Shown piece by piece: positions 30,639 to 39,510 of a DNA stretch of 64,000 bases (positions are counted from its first letter, which is position 1; each line of letters opens with the position of its first letter). The stretch covers positions 54,616 to 118,615 of the forward strand of contig DATKUY010000005.1 in assembly GCA_035530375.1 (NCBI GenBank), written 5' to 3'. The position numbers and the translations under genes are program-made. The stretch comes from Sulfuricella sp035530375 (GTDB taxonomy: Bacteria; Pseudomonadota; Gammaproteobacteria; Burkholderiales; Sulfuricellaceae). Below the pieces are notes generated by a model. The model ran no database searches. It saw only the letters and a list, made by a program, of their open reading frames with translations, and was not told the DNA's origin.

Positions 30639-31519
30639 TTGGCCCCGACCTTCCCGTGCCGCCCGCACCAGTCGCGTGCAAACTGCCAGGCCACCCGGCC
30701 GCTACGCGAACCACGAGCGAGTGCCCACTGCAGCGCCTCGCGTCGCACCAACTCGGAATCCCGCTGCTGCGCCTTGAGGATTTCAAGCCAGTGCTCGACG
30801 ATGGCCAGATACTGATCCTGATCGAATGGATAAAATGACAGACACAGACCGAAACGTTCAGACAGGGATATCTTCTCTTCTGTGGCTTCTCCCGGATGCA
30901 CTTCTCCGTCGACATGCCGGGTCTCCAGATTTTCAGCCATGTATTCCGGCATCAGGTGACGACGGTTGGAAGTGGCATACACCAAAAGATTGTCCGCAGC
31001 CCCGCTCACTGTTCCATCCAGGGCCACCTTCAGCGCCTTGTAGCCGGGTTCGTCGGCCTCGAAGGAAAGATCGTCACAGTACAGAATGAAACGCTCGGGA
31101 CGCGGGTAAAGCTGCTCGGCGATATCGGACAAGTCGACCAGGTCATGCTTGTCCACCTCGATCAGGCGCAACCCCTTGGCGGCATATTTATTGAGCAGCG
31201 CCTTCACCAGGGAGGACTTGCCTGTACCGCGCGCGCCCGTCAGCAGTACATTGTTCGCCGGACGGCCCTCGACGAACTGGCGGGTATTGCGGTCGATCAG
31301 CTTCTTCTGCTCATCAATCCCGCTCAAGTCGGCAAGGCGGATGCGATGGGGGTGCGGCACAGCATGAAGATGGCCGCTGCCGCCGCGCTTGCGCCAGCGA
31401 AACGCCCGTGCACCCCAGTCCGGCGCAGCAACCGGCACCGGCAGCCATTGTTCCAGGCGAACCAGCAACCCTTCCGCACGGGCAAGAAACGCGGCGAGCT
31501 CAGGTGCGATATTCGGCAT
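30635..31519 (-). CDS. DUF815-family AAA-type ATPase
   Basis: A 294-residue predicted ATPase. Walker A is GARGTGKSS (about residues 93-101). Other family-typical stretches are IRLADLSGIDEQK, YCDDLSFE (Walker B-like), YATSNRRHLMPEYM and ERFGLCLSFYPFDQDQYL. DUF815 proteins are widespread and poorly characterised. It is coupled downstream to the Nudix-ThiE gene by a four-base overlap and overlaps the end of argJ by 20 bases. No signal or membrane segment is present. Confidence 0.85.
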   Translation of the reverse strand: MPNIAPELAAFLARAEGLLVRLEQWLPVPVAAPDWGARAFRWRKRGGSGHLHAVPHPHRIRLADLSGIDEQKKLIDRNTRQFVEGRPANNVLLTGARGTGKSSLVKALLNKYAAKGLRLIEVDKHDLVDLSDIAEQLYPRPERFILYCDDLSFEADEPGYKALKVALDGTVSGAADNLLVYATSNRRHLMPEYMAENLETRHVDGEVHPGEATEEKISLSERFGLCLSFYPFDQDQYLAIVEHWLEILKAQQRDSELVRREALQWALARGSRSGRVAWQFARDWCGRHGKVGAK

Positions 31520-32729
31520 TGATTTTCACGTAATCATAAGAGAAATCACAGGTCCATACCGTAGTCGATGCAGCGCCGCGGCCAAGTACGACCCGCACCG
31601 TGATTTCAGCCTCCTTCATCACCCGCTGGCCATCCTGTTCCAGGTAGCTTGCCGCCCTGCCGCCGTTCTCGGCCACCAGCACGTCCCCCAGATAAAGTTT
31701 GATTTTCCCGACGTCGAGGTCGACGATGCCGGCATAGCCGATAGCCGCGAGTATTCGCCCGAGGTTGGGGTCGGAAGCGAAGAACGCGGTCTTGACCAAA
31801 GGCGAATGGGCGATGGCATAACCCACCAGCCGGCACTCCGCCTCGGAAGCGCCGCCTTCGACGGCGATGGTCATGAACTTGGTCGCGCCCTCGCCATCGC
31901 GCACGATGGCCTGCGCCAGCACCTGCGCCACTTCGGTGACGGCATCGCGCAACGCGGCATAGTGAGCGCTTGACGCATCGGCGATTTCCGGCACGCCCGC
32001 CGCGCCGGTGGCGATCAGCATGAAGGAGTCGTTGGTGGAAGTATCGCCATCCACCGTAATGCAGTTGAAGGAACGGTCGGCGGCATGGCGCACCAGCGTC
32101 TCCAGCAGGGGCTGGCTCACGGCGGCGTCGGTGGCGACATAGCCGAGCATGGTCGCCATGTTGGGATGGATCATGCCGGAGCCCTTGGCGATGCCGGTGA
32201 TGGTTACCGTTGCGCCATCCAGGGTGATCTGCTTCGACACTGCCTTGGACACGATATCGGTGGTCATGATCGCCTGCGCGGCGTCGAACCAGTTGGCCTC
32301 CCTCAAATCCGCCACTGCCGCGGGCAAACCGGCGATGATCCGGTCTACCGGCAACGGCTCCAGAATCACGCCGGTGGAAAACGGCAGCACCTGTTCCGCG
32401 CCGCAGCCCAGCAGCTTCGCGACCTCGGCGCATGTCCTGCGGGCACGGTTCATGCCGTCCTCGCCCGTTCCCGCATTGGCATTCCCGGTATTCACCACCA
32501 GCGCGCATATGCCCTTGCCCGCCGCCAGATGGGCTTTGCACAGCGTCACCGGCGCGGCGCAAAAACGGTTCAGCGTAAATACGCCGGCCACGCGCGCCTT
32601 GTCGTCCAGGCGCATGACCAGCAGATCCTTGCGGTTGGCCTTCTTGATGCCGGCTTCGGCGATGCCGAGGATGATGCCTTTTACGGGCAACAGCCGGTCG
32701 GGGTTGGGAGGGAGGAGGTTGACGGGCAT
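31500..32729 (-). CDS. argJ: Bifunctional glutamate N-acetyltransferase/N-acetylglutamate synthase
   Basis: ArgJ transfers the acetyl group of N-acetylornithine to glutamate in the cyclic arginine pathway. The 409-residue proprotein has the self-cleavage site in KGSGMIHPNMATMLG, where the Thr after NMA becomes the N-terminal nucleophile of the beta chain. Other hallmarks are VNTGNANAGTGEDG, PFSTGVI and the C-terminal TCDFSYDYVKINAEYRT, the normal family ending. It overlaps the DUF815 gene by 20 bases and is separated from secA by a strong terminator. Confidence 0.95.
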   Translation of the reverse strand: MPVNLLPPNPDRLLPVKGIILGIAEAGIKKANRKDLLVMRLDDKARVAGVFTLNRFCAAPVTLCKAHLAAGKGICALVVNTGNANAGTGEDGMNRARRTCAEVAKLLGCGAEQVLPFSTGVILEPLPVDRIIAGLPAAVADLREANWFDAAQAIMTTDIVSKAVSKQITLDGATVTITGIAKGSGMIHPNMATMLGYVATDAAVSQPLLETLVRHAADRSFNCITVDGDTSTNDSFMLIATGAAGVPEIADASSAHYAALRDAVTEVAQVLAQAIVRDGEGATKFMTIAVEGGASEAECRLVGYAIAHSPLVKTAFFASDPNLGRILAAIGYAGIVDLDVGKIKLYLGDVLVAENGGRAASYLEQDGQRVMKEAEITVRVVLGRGAASTTVWTCDFSYDYVKINAEYRT

Positions 32730-32828
32730 GACGTGTCCTGGAACGTGAAATTGTGGGCTATTTTAAACCAAAATCCGGATAGGCGAAGCGGCTCTTTTGA
32801 GCAAGGATCGGATGAATTGAGCAACAAC

Positions 32829-32857
32829 AAAAAAGCCGGCATCCAGCCGGCTTTTTT
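32829..32857 (-). terminator. Intrinsic terminator after secA
   Basis: AAAAAAGCCGGC and GCCGGCTTTTTT form a six-pair GC stem (32835-32840, 32846-32851) extended by A-T pairs, with a five-base loop. T-runs occur on both strands. On the minus strand it lies 22 bases past the secA stop. Confidence 0.85.
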
Positions 32858-32878
32858 GTACTCGCCATCGAACCGGCA

Positions 32879-35605
32879 TTAACTTAGCTTGCCATGGCAC
32901 TGCTTGTATTTCCTGCCCGACCCGCACGGACAGGGGTCGTTGCGCCCGACTTTTTCTGCTGCACGGACGAAAGGATGATGCTCCTCTTCCATATCCGCTT
33001 TCTCGTCGTCCACTCCCAGCGCTTCGTTATAATCTGCATGGTGATACTGGACATTGGAGGGTTGCGCCTGGGATTCTTCCACCGCCTCCACATCCTCATC
33101 ACTGCGAATCTGCACGGTCAGCACGATCTGGGTGACTTCCTGCTTGATGCGGTCGAGCAAATCGGCAAAGAGTTCGAATGCTTCGCGCTTGTATTCCTGC
33201 TTCGGGTCCTTCTGGGCATAGCCGCGCAGATGGATGCCCTGGCGCAAGTGGTCGAGCGCCGCGAGGTGCTCGCGCCAGTGGCTATCGAGGCTCTGCAGCA
33301 TTACCGCGCGCTCGAAATGATGTATGGTTTCGCCGCCGACGCTCTCAAGCTTGCCCTGGTACATGGCATTTGCCGCGTCGATAATCCGACGGCGCAAACC
33401 ATGCTCGTCCAGGCTCGACTCCTTGTCGAGCCACTCCTTCAACGGAAGGCTCAGCTGCCACTCCGCATGCAGCGACTTCTCCAGCCCGGCCACGTCCCAC
33501 TGCTCTTCCATGCTTTCCGGCGGGATGTACTGGCTGATATGGTCGTTGATCACATCCTCGCGCATCGCCTGGATGGTCTCGGAAATATCGGTCGCTTCCA
33601 GCAGTTCGTTGCGCTGCGCATAAATCACCTTGCGCTGGTCGTTGGAAACGTCGTCGTACTCCAGCAACTGTTTGCGGATATCGAAGTTGCGCGCTTCCAC
33701 CTTGCGTTGCGCATTCTCGATGGCGCGGGTCACCCATGGGTGCTCGATCGCCTCGCCCTCCGGCATCTTCAAACGGTCCATGATGGCAGCAACGCGGTCC
33801 GAGGCGAAGATGCGCAGCAGCGGATCTTCCAGCGACAGATAGAAACGGCTGGAACCGGCATCGCCCTGACGGCCGGCGCGTCCGCGCAACTGGTTGTCGA
33901 CGCGGCGCGATTCGTGGCGCTCGGTGCCGATGATGTGCAAACCGCCCGCAGCCAGTACCTCGTCGTGAATTTTCTGCCATTCGCCTTTCAACGAGGCCAG
34001 GCGTCCGGCCTTTTCCTCTTCACCCAGGCTCTCGTCATAACGAATATTATTGAGCTCGCGCTCGATGCTGCCGCCCAGTACGATGTCGGTGCCGCGACCC
34101 GCCATGTTGGTGGCGATGGTAACCGCTTTCGGCCGCCCCGCCTGCGCCACGATCTCGGCCTCGCGCGCATGCTGTTTGGCATTCAGGACCTCATGCGGAA
34201 TTTTTTCCTTGGCCAGCAGGCTGGACAGATATTCCGATGTTTCGATCGAGGTCGTGCCGACCAACACCGGCTGGCCTCGCTCACGGCAGTCCTTGATGTC
34301 GTTGATCACCGCCTGATATTTTTCCTTTGCCGTGCGATAGACCTGATCCATCCGGTCCTGGCGAACCATCGGCCGGTGGGTGGGGATCACCACGGTTTCC
34401 AGTCCATAGATCTGCTGGAATTCGAAGGCCTCGGTATCGGCCGTGCCGGTCATGCCGGAAAGCTTCAGATTCATCCGGAAATAGTTCTGGAAGGTGATCG
34501 AGGCCAGAGTCTGGTTTTCTTTCTGGATCGGCACCCCTTCCTTCGCCTCCACCGCCTGATGCAGGCCATCCGACCAGCGCCTGCCCGTCATCATGCGGCC
34601 GGTAAATTCATCCACGATCACCACTTCGCCGTCCTGCACCACGTAGTGCTGGTCGCGGTGGTACAGGGCATGGGCGCGCAGCGCGGCATACAAATGATGT
34701 ACCAGGCTGATGTTGGCAGCATCATACAGGCTGGTGCCGGACTGTAGCAGCCCGGCCTGTGCCAGCAGTTGTTCAGCGTGTTCGTGGCCTTCTTCGCTGA
34801 GCAGAACCTGATGCGATTTTTCGTCGACACTGTAATCGCCGGGGCCGTCTTCCGCCTCCTGCTTGGTCAGTTTCGGCGGCAAATCGTTAATTCGGTAGTA
34901 AAGGTCGACATTGTCCTCGGCCTGGCCGGAAATGATTAGCGGAGTCCGCGCCTCGTCGATCAGGATCGAGTCCACCTCGTCGACGATGGCGTAATTCAGG
35001 CTGCGCTGCACCCGCTCGGCAGGCTGGTACACCATGTTGTCGCGCAGATAATCGAAGCCGAATTCATTGTTGGTGCCGTAGGTGATGTCGGCGGCATAGG
35101 CAGCCTGCTTTTCCTCATGATCCATTTGCGACAGGTTGATGCCCACGCTGAGGCCGAGGAAATTGTGGATGCGGCCCATCCATTCGGCATCGCGCTTGGC
35201 CAGATAATCGTTCACCGTCACCACGTGCACGCCCTTGCCGGACAGCGCATTGAGATACGCCGGCAGGGTGGACACCAGGGTTTTGCCCTCGCCGGTGCGC
35301 ATTTCGGCAATCTTGCCGTAATGCAGCACCATGCCGCCGATCAGCTGCACGTCGAAATGGCGCATCTCGAGCACGCGCTTGCCGGCTTCGCGTACCACGG
35401 CGAAGGCCTCTGGCAGTAGTGCATCGAGAGACTCACCGTTCTGGTGGCGTTGCTTGAATTCATCTGTTTTCGCGCGCAACTCGGCATCGGTAAGCTTGGC
35501 GATTCCCGGCTCAAGCGCATTGATGGCACAAACAGTTTGCGCGTATTGTTTGACTAGCCGATCGTTACGGCTACCGAAGATTTTTCTGACCAGACGGGAT
35601 ATCAT
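32879..35605 (-). CDS. secA: SecA, preprotein translocase ATPase
   Basis: The motor that drives unfolded preproteins through SecYEG. The 908-residue length is normal. Motifs include MRTGEGKTLV (Walker A), VHVVTVNDYLAKRDAEWM, the DEAD-like VDEVDSILIDEARTPLIISG, MAGRGTDIVLGG and RGRAGRQGD (motif VI). The protein ends with the zinc-binding SecB/phospholipid-binding tail (NDPCPCGSGRKYKQCHG). It lies downstream of an M23 peptidase gene with about 80 bases between them. Confidence 0.98.
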   Translation of the reverse strand: MISRLVRKIFGSRNDRLVKQYAQTVCAINALEPGIAKLTDAELRAKTDEFKQRHQNGESLDALLPEAFAVVREAGKRVLEMRHFDVQLIGGMVLHYGKIAEMRTGEGKTLVSTLPAYLNALSGKGVHVVTVNDYLAKRDAEWMGRIHNFLGLSVGINLSQMDHEEKQAAYAADITYGTNNEFGFDYLRDNMVYQPAERVQRSLNYAIVDEVDSILIDEARTPLIISGQAEDNVDLYYRINDLPPKLTKQEAEDGPGDYSVDEKSHQVLLSEEGHEHAEQLLAQAGLLQSGTSLYDAANISLVHHLYAALRAHALYHRDQHYVVQDGEVVIVDEFTGRMMTGRRWSDGLHQAVEAKEGVPIQKENQTLASITFQNYFRMNLKLSGMTGTADTEAFEFQQIYGLETVVIPTHRPMVRQDRMDQVYRTAKEKYQAVINDIKDCRERGQPVLVGTTSIETSEYLSSLLAKEKIPHEVLNAKQHAREAEIVAQAGRPKAVTIATNMAGRGTDIVLGGSIERELNNIRYDESLGEEEKAGRLASLKGEWQKIHDEVLAAGGLHIIGTERHESRRVDNQLRGRAGRQGDAGSSRFYLSLEDPLLRIFASDRVAAIMDRLKMPEGEAIEHPWVTRAIENAQRKVEARNFDIRKQLLEYDDVSNDQRKVIYAQRNELLEATDISETIQAMREDVINDHISQYIPPESMEEQWDVAGLEKSLHAEWQLSLPLKEWLDKESSLDEHGLRRRIIDAANAMYQGKLESVGGETIHHFERAVMLQSLDSHWREHLAALDHLRQGIHLRGYAQKDPKQEYKREAFELFADLLDRIKQEVTQIVLTVQIRSDEDVEAVEESQAQPSNVQYHHADYNEALGVDDEKADMEEEHHPFVRAAEKVGRNDPCPCGSGRKYKQCHGKLS

Positions 35606-35686
35606 GAATTTTCAGGAAGTAAAATAAACAAAAAGCCAGCGCCGCACCAGGCGATGGCCATGAGACTCAAACAAGCACTTTTAAGT

Positions 35687-36601
35687 TCAGCCCGAATGCA
35701 GATAAAGATCCGGGTTCTGCGGTACTCCATGGAGACGAACCTCGAAATGCAGATGCGGCCCGGTGGAACGGCCAGTATTGCCCGTTTCGCCAATTTCCTG
35801 CCCCTTCATCACCACATCACCGACCTTGACCAGCATTTTTGAGGTATGCGCATAGCGGCTAGTCAGCCCGTTGCCATGGTCGATTTCTATCATATTACCA
35901 TAGCCGGCATAACTATCCGAGTAAACCACGACACCGCCGCCGGCGGCATAAATCGGCGTACCGACATCCGTCATGAAATCCACGCCCTCGTGGAAAGCTT
36001 TCCGCCCAGTGAAAGGGTCGATACGATAGCCGAAATTGGAAGAATACCAACCGACGGAAACCGGGCGGGACGAAGGCATGGCGACCTTCTTCGCCTGTTG
36101 CTGAACCAGCATCGCCTCCGTCAACCCGAGTTGGTCAGACCGGTTTTCGAGATCTTTCATCAAACGGTCGAGCTGCTGGTTGAACTCCCCCATGGACAGT
36201 TCGTGCGAGGGCATGCTGGACTCCGCACCGCCCTGCCCCGGCTGCTTGCCGAAGCCGAATTCCTGCTTGCTGATGCCGGTCAGCTTCGCCAGCCGCTCGC
36301 CCAATGCGTCGAGACGCAATACGTGGGCCTGCATCTGGCCGAGCTTCACCGCCATGGCATTGAGATTTTCCCGCAGGTACGCCTGGCTCTTCGCCTCTTG
36401 GGTGCGCTGGGCGCTCAATACCAGGGATTGCAGATAGGGGTGGGGGATGTCCGCCGCATGAAACAGCAGCAGGTAAGTGAAGACCATCGCCAACAGCAAC
36501 GGGAAAACCAGAAGCGCCGCTCCCATGGCCATCACCTGGGAATGGCTGAACGCCACAGTCTTACCCTTTGCCAATTTACCGGAAACTAGAATAACATTCA
36601 T
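35687..36601 (-). CDS. M23-family LytM-type murein endopeptidase, membrane anchored
   Basis: A 304-residue protein with one N-terminal membrane segment (about residues 26-48), a coiled-coil-prone region (about 60-170) and a C-terminal peptidase M23 domain. The zinc and catalytic residues are visible: HEGVDF (H and D), YAHTSKM, and HLHFEVR (HxH), so it should be an active D,D-endopeptidase rather than a degenerate activator such as EnvC/NlpD. Lying next to secA and upstream of the dcw cluster is seen in other betaproteobacteria. It would act on peptidoglycan cross-links from the periplasmic face. Confidence 0.9.
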   Translation of the reverse strand: MNVILVSGKLAKGKTVAFSHSQVMAMGAALLVFPLLLAMVFTYLLLFHAADIPHPYLQSLVLSAQRTQEAKSQAYLRENLNAMAVKLGQMQAHVLRLDALGERLAKLTGISKQEFGFGKQPGQGGAESSMPSHELSMGEFNQQLDRLMKDLENRSDQLGLTEAMLVQQQAKKVAMPSSRPVSVGWYSSNFGYRIDPFTGRKAFHEGVDFMTDVGTPIYAAGGGVVVYSDSYAGYGNMIEIDHGNGLTSRYAHTSKMLVKVGDVVMKGQEIGETGNTGRSTGPHLHFEVRLHGVPQNPDLYLHSG

Positions 36602-36633
36602 AGTCCTCCCCTGTTTATTCGTTTCTTATATTT

Positions 36634-37074
36634 ATGCCCGCACACCCTGCATATTCATTCCTGAGCGCCGCGCCGAACCTGCAAACGCTTCTTCGGCAGG
36701 CGCAAAAACTGCTGGCGCTGCAAAAGGCATGGGGGGAAATCACACCCAGGCCACTGGCCGCGGCATCCAGGGTAGGCGCCGTCAGCCAGAAAACATTGAT
36801 CGTCTATGCCAGCAACGGCGCGGTTGCCGCCAAGCTGAAACAGCTCGTGCCCACCCTGCTGGCAAAACTCCAGGCACTGGGAATTGAGGTTACTGCAATT
36901 CGGGTAGACGTGCAAGTCGAGCCCGTGCCCCCCGGCAAGAAGCCGAAAGACCTGGCAGTAAGCCATAACGCCTTGGCCAGCCTTGAAAAACTGGAAAGCA
37001 GCCTGGCGGCTTCGCCCCTGAAAAATGCGTTGCAGAACTTAATCCGGCGACACTCGGATTCGACAAAAAATTAA
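36634..37074 (+). CDS. DUF721 (DciA-like) protein
   Basis: A 146-residue protein matching the DUF721 family: the N-terminal helix SAAPNLQTLLRQAQKLLALQKAW, then WGEI, VSQKTLIVYASNGAVAAKLKQLVPTLLAKL and IRVDVQV. DciA members of this family load or regulate the replicative helicase DnaB in bacteria lacking DnaC. The 32-base gap to the divergent M23 gene leaves little room for two promoters, and no clear ribosome site precedes the ATG. Assignment to family is good, function less certain. Confidence 0.78.
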   Translation: MPAHPAYSFLSAAPNLQTLLRQAQKLLALQKAWGEITPRPLAAASRVGAVSQKTLIVYASNGAVAAKLKQLVPTLLAKLQALGIEVTAIRVDVQVEPVPPGKKPKDLAVSHNALASLEKLESSLAASPLKNALQNLIRRHSDSTKN

Positions 37075-37256
37075 GGAGTCCAACAGAAGGCATTAACCTG
37101 AAAAAAGCACTTAAATTGCGGAGAAAATCAAAACCTTAACGGCGAAATGCCCACGGCCTAACAGGTTGTCGCTGGACTCGCGTAACGCTCTGTTCTTAAC
37201 AATGCATTCTCTGCGTTTTGGCCGCCGTTCCAAGGTTCTAGTGACAGAACGATGAC

Positions 37257-38171
37257 TTAAACGGCTTGGCTGTGGAAACGCAGGAACGCAGCCGGCGCGT
37301 CTTCGTCGCGCTCGAAACTGGCAAACTCCCACGCATCCGCGTCCGCCATCATGCAGCGCAACAAGCGGTTGTTCATGGCATGGCCGGATTTGTAACCGGT
37401 AAAAGCGCCGATCAGCGGGTGGCCGAGCAGATAAAGGTCGCCGATGGCATCCAGCACCTTGTGCTTGACGAACTCGTCCTCGTAGCGCAAGCCGTCGCCG
37501 TTGAGCACGCGGAACTCATCCATCACGATGGCGTTGTCGAGGCTGCCGCCCAACGCCAGGCCCTGCGAGCGCATCGCCTCGACTTCATGCATGAAGCCGA
37601 AGGTACGGGCACGGGCGATTTCCTTGACATAGGAGGTGTCGGCAAAATCCACCGCGACAGTCTGGCCGGAGTTGGACAATACCGGGTGGTCGAATGCAAT
37701 GGTCAGACTTACCCGGAATCCCGGATGCGGGTCGAAACGCACCCATTTGTCGCCATCCCTGACCTCAACCGGCTTCCTGATGCGAATGAATTTCTTCGCT
37801 GCAGGCTGGTCCTCGATACCAGCGGACTGAAGCAGGAAAACGAAGGGAGAAGCGCTGCCGTCCATGATCGGCACTTCCGGCGCGGTCAGGTCGACATAGG
37901 CGTTATCGATTCCCAGGCCGGCAAAGGCGGACATCAGATGCTCGACAGTCGACACCTTGACGCCATTTTGCACCAGTGTGGATGAAAGCCGGGTTTCGCC
38001 AACGCTGTCCGGTGTAGCCTTGATGTCCACGGGATCGGGCAGGTCGACGCGGCGGAACACGATGCCGGTATCGACTGCGGCCGGACGCAAGGTGAGATAC
38101 ACCTTCTCCCCGGTATGCAGCCCCACCCCGGTGGCGCGTATGATATTTTTCAGTGTCCGCTGTCTAATCAC
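37257..38171 (-). CDS. lpxC: UDP-3-O-acyl-N-acetylglucosamine deacetylase
   Basis: LpxC carries out the committed zinc-dependent step of lipid A synthesis. The GTG at 38171 gives MIRQRTLKN..., 304 residues, the standard length. Earlier in-frame starts would add 30 residues across the promoter, so they were rejected. Zinc ligands are in VEHLMSA, HPLIGAFTG and the DAIGD motif; SGHAMNN is also conserved. It lies downstream of ftsZ, as usual, but has its own promoter at 38219-38248. Confidence 0.96.
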   Translation of the reverse strand: MIRQRTLKNIIRATGVGLHTGEKVYLTLRPAAVDTGIVFRRVDLPDPVDIKATPDSVGETRLSSTLVQNGVKVSTVEHLMSAFAGLGIDNAYVDLTAPEVPIMDGSASPFVFLLQSAGIEDQPAAKKFIRIRKPVEVRDGDKWVRFDPHPGFRVSLTIAFDHPVLSNSGQTVAVDFADTSYVKEIARARTFGFMHEVEAMRSQGLALGGSLDNAIVMDEFRVLNGDGLRYEDEFVKHKVLDAIGDLYLLGHPLIGAFTGYKSGHAMNNRLLRCMMADADAWEFASFERDEDAPAAFLRFHSQAV

Positions 38172-38218
38172 GATATTCCCATAAGCATCATGGCGTTGCC
38201 CCGCTACCATAGCCAAGC

Positions 38219-38248
38219 ATTTTAACACGGCAGGCGCGTTAAGACCAA
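38219..38248 (-). promoter_or_regulatory. Promoter of lpxC
   Basis: On the minus strand TTGGTC (38243-38248), 18 bases, then TAAAAT (38219-38224). Transcription would begin about 40 bases before the GTG start of lpxC. Confidence 0.5.
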
Positions 38249-38316
38249 TCCTGGCGTACAAAGCAAGTTCTTCACCGCATCTCGGGCGGCGTCATTCAGA
38301 TCAAGGCAACGCCTTG

Positions 38317-39465
38317 TCAGTCCGCCTGCTTACGCAAGAAAGCCGGAATATCCAGCAGTTCCACGCCGGATTGTTTCATCGCCTCGACCTGGGCATCGCG
38401 CCGCCGCCGCATCACAGCGGGCTGCTCCAGTTCGTTGTAATCCACCAGCATCGGCTCGTTGTCGGTACCGGTCTTCACTATGCTCAACGGCTTGCTCTGC
38501 TGGCGGTTGACCGGCGAACCCAGACCGGTGGCGACCACGGTTACGCGCAGCTCGTCCTGCAGCGTATTGTCGAACACCGTGCCGAAAATCACTGTCGCGT
38601 CCTCGGCGGTAAAACTGCGGATGGTGTTCATCACCTCGTACACTTCTTCCAGTTGCATGTCCTCGCTGGAGGAAATGTTGACCAGCACGCCGCGTGCGCC
38701 TGACAGATTGACATCCTCCAGCAGCGGGCTGGCTACCGCCTGCTCCGCCGCAATTCTGGCGCGGTCGGCACCGGTCGCCTGGGCCGAGCCCATCATCGCC
38801 ATGCCCATCTCCGACATCACCGTGCGGACGTCGGCAAAATCGACGTTGATCATGCCGGTGCACTTGATCAGCTCGGCAATGCCCGCCACCGCGCCGTGCA
38901 GCACGCTATCCGCCGCCTTGAACGCGTCGCGGAAGCCGATCTTGCCGCCCAGCACTTCCATCAGCTTGTCGTTGGGAATCACGATCAGCGAATCGACATG
39001 CTGCGACAGCGCCTCGATGCCTTCCAGCGCCACTTTCATGCGCTTGCCCTCGAAGCCGAACGGCTTGGTGACCACCGCCACGGTCAGGATGCCGAGCTCC
39101 TTGGCCACCTCCGCCACAACCGGCGCTGCGCCCGTTCCGGTGCCGCCGCCCATGCCGGCGGTAATGAACAGCATGTCCGCACCGTCGATCAGCTCGGCGA
39201 TGCGATCGCGGTCTTCCAGCGCCGCTTCGCGCCCGACCCCGGGATTGGCGCCCGCGCCCAGACCTTTGGTGATGGCTCCGCCCAACTGCACGATGACACC
39301 GGCCTGGTTGCGCTTCAGTGCCTGTGCATCGGTATTGGCGCAGATGAACTCAACGCCGTCCAGTCCGCTGGAGATCATGTGGTCTACCGCGTTGCCGCCG
39401 CAGCCGCCGATGCCGATCACCTTGATTACCGCTTCTTGTGTTTGTGTATCCATGATCTCAAACAT
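38317..39465 (-). CDS. ftsZ: Cell division GTPase FtsZ
   Basis: The tubulin homologue that forms the division ring. The 382-residue protein has GIGGCGGNAV near the start, the tubulin signature GGGTGTGAAPV, and the T7 loop NVDFADVRTVM. The C-terminal peptide DIPAFLRKQAD binds FtsA and ZipA-type partners. GGAGGAG six bases before ATG 39465 fixes the start. It follows ftsA by 45 bases. Confidence 0.98.
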   Translation of the reverse strand: MFEIMDTQTQEAVIKVIGIGGCGGNAVDHMISSGLDGVEFICANTDAQALKRNQAGVIVQLGGAITKGLGAGANPGVGREAALEDRDRIAELIDGADMLFITAGMGGGTGTGAAPVVAEVAKELGILTVAVVTKPFGFEGKRMKVALEGIEALSQHVDSLIVIPNDKLMEVLGGKIGFRDAFKAADSVLHGAVAGIAELIKCTGMINVDFADVRTVMSEMGMAMMGSAQATGADRARIAAEQAVASPLLEDVNLSGARGVLVNISSSEDMQLEEVYEVMNTIRSFTAEDATVIFGTVFDNTLQDELRVTVVATGLGSPVNRQQSKPLSIVKTGTDNEPMLVDYNELEQPAVMRRRRDAQVEAMKQSGVELLDIPAFLRKQAD

Positions 39466-39510
39466 GCTTTTCTCCTCCGTTGTGACGCCAAAAAGTTAAA
39501 ACCAAAAAAA

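Noticed and set aside
37075..37256. Possible tRNA or small RNA between the DUF721 gene and lpxC
   Set aside because: No cloverleaf, TTC loop or convincing terminator could be built; only a weak five-pair hairpin near 37235-37250 was seen.
38172..38261. Longer lpxC start
   Set aside because: It would translate through the TTGGTC-N18-TAAAAT promoter and add 30 residues absent from LpxC proteins.
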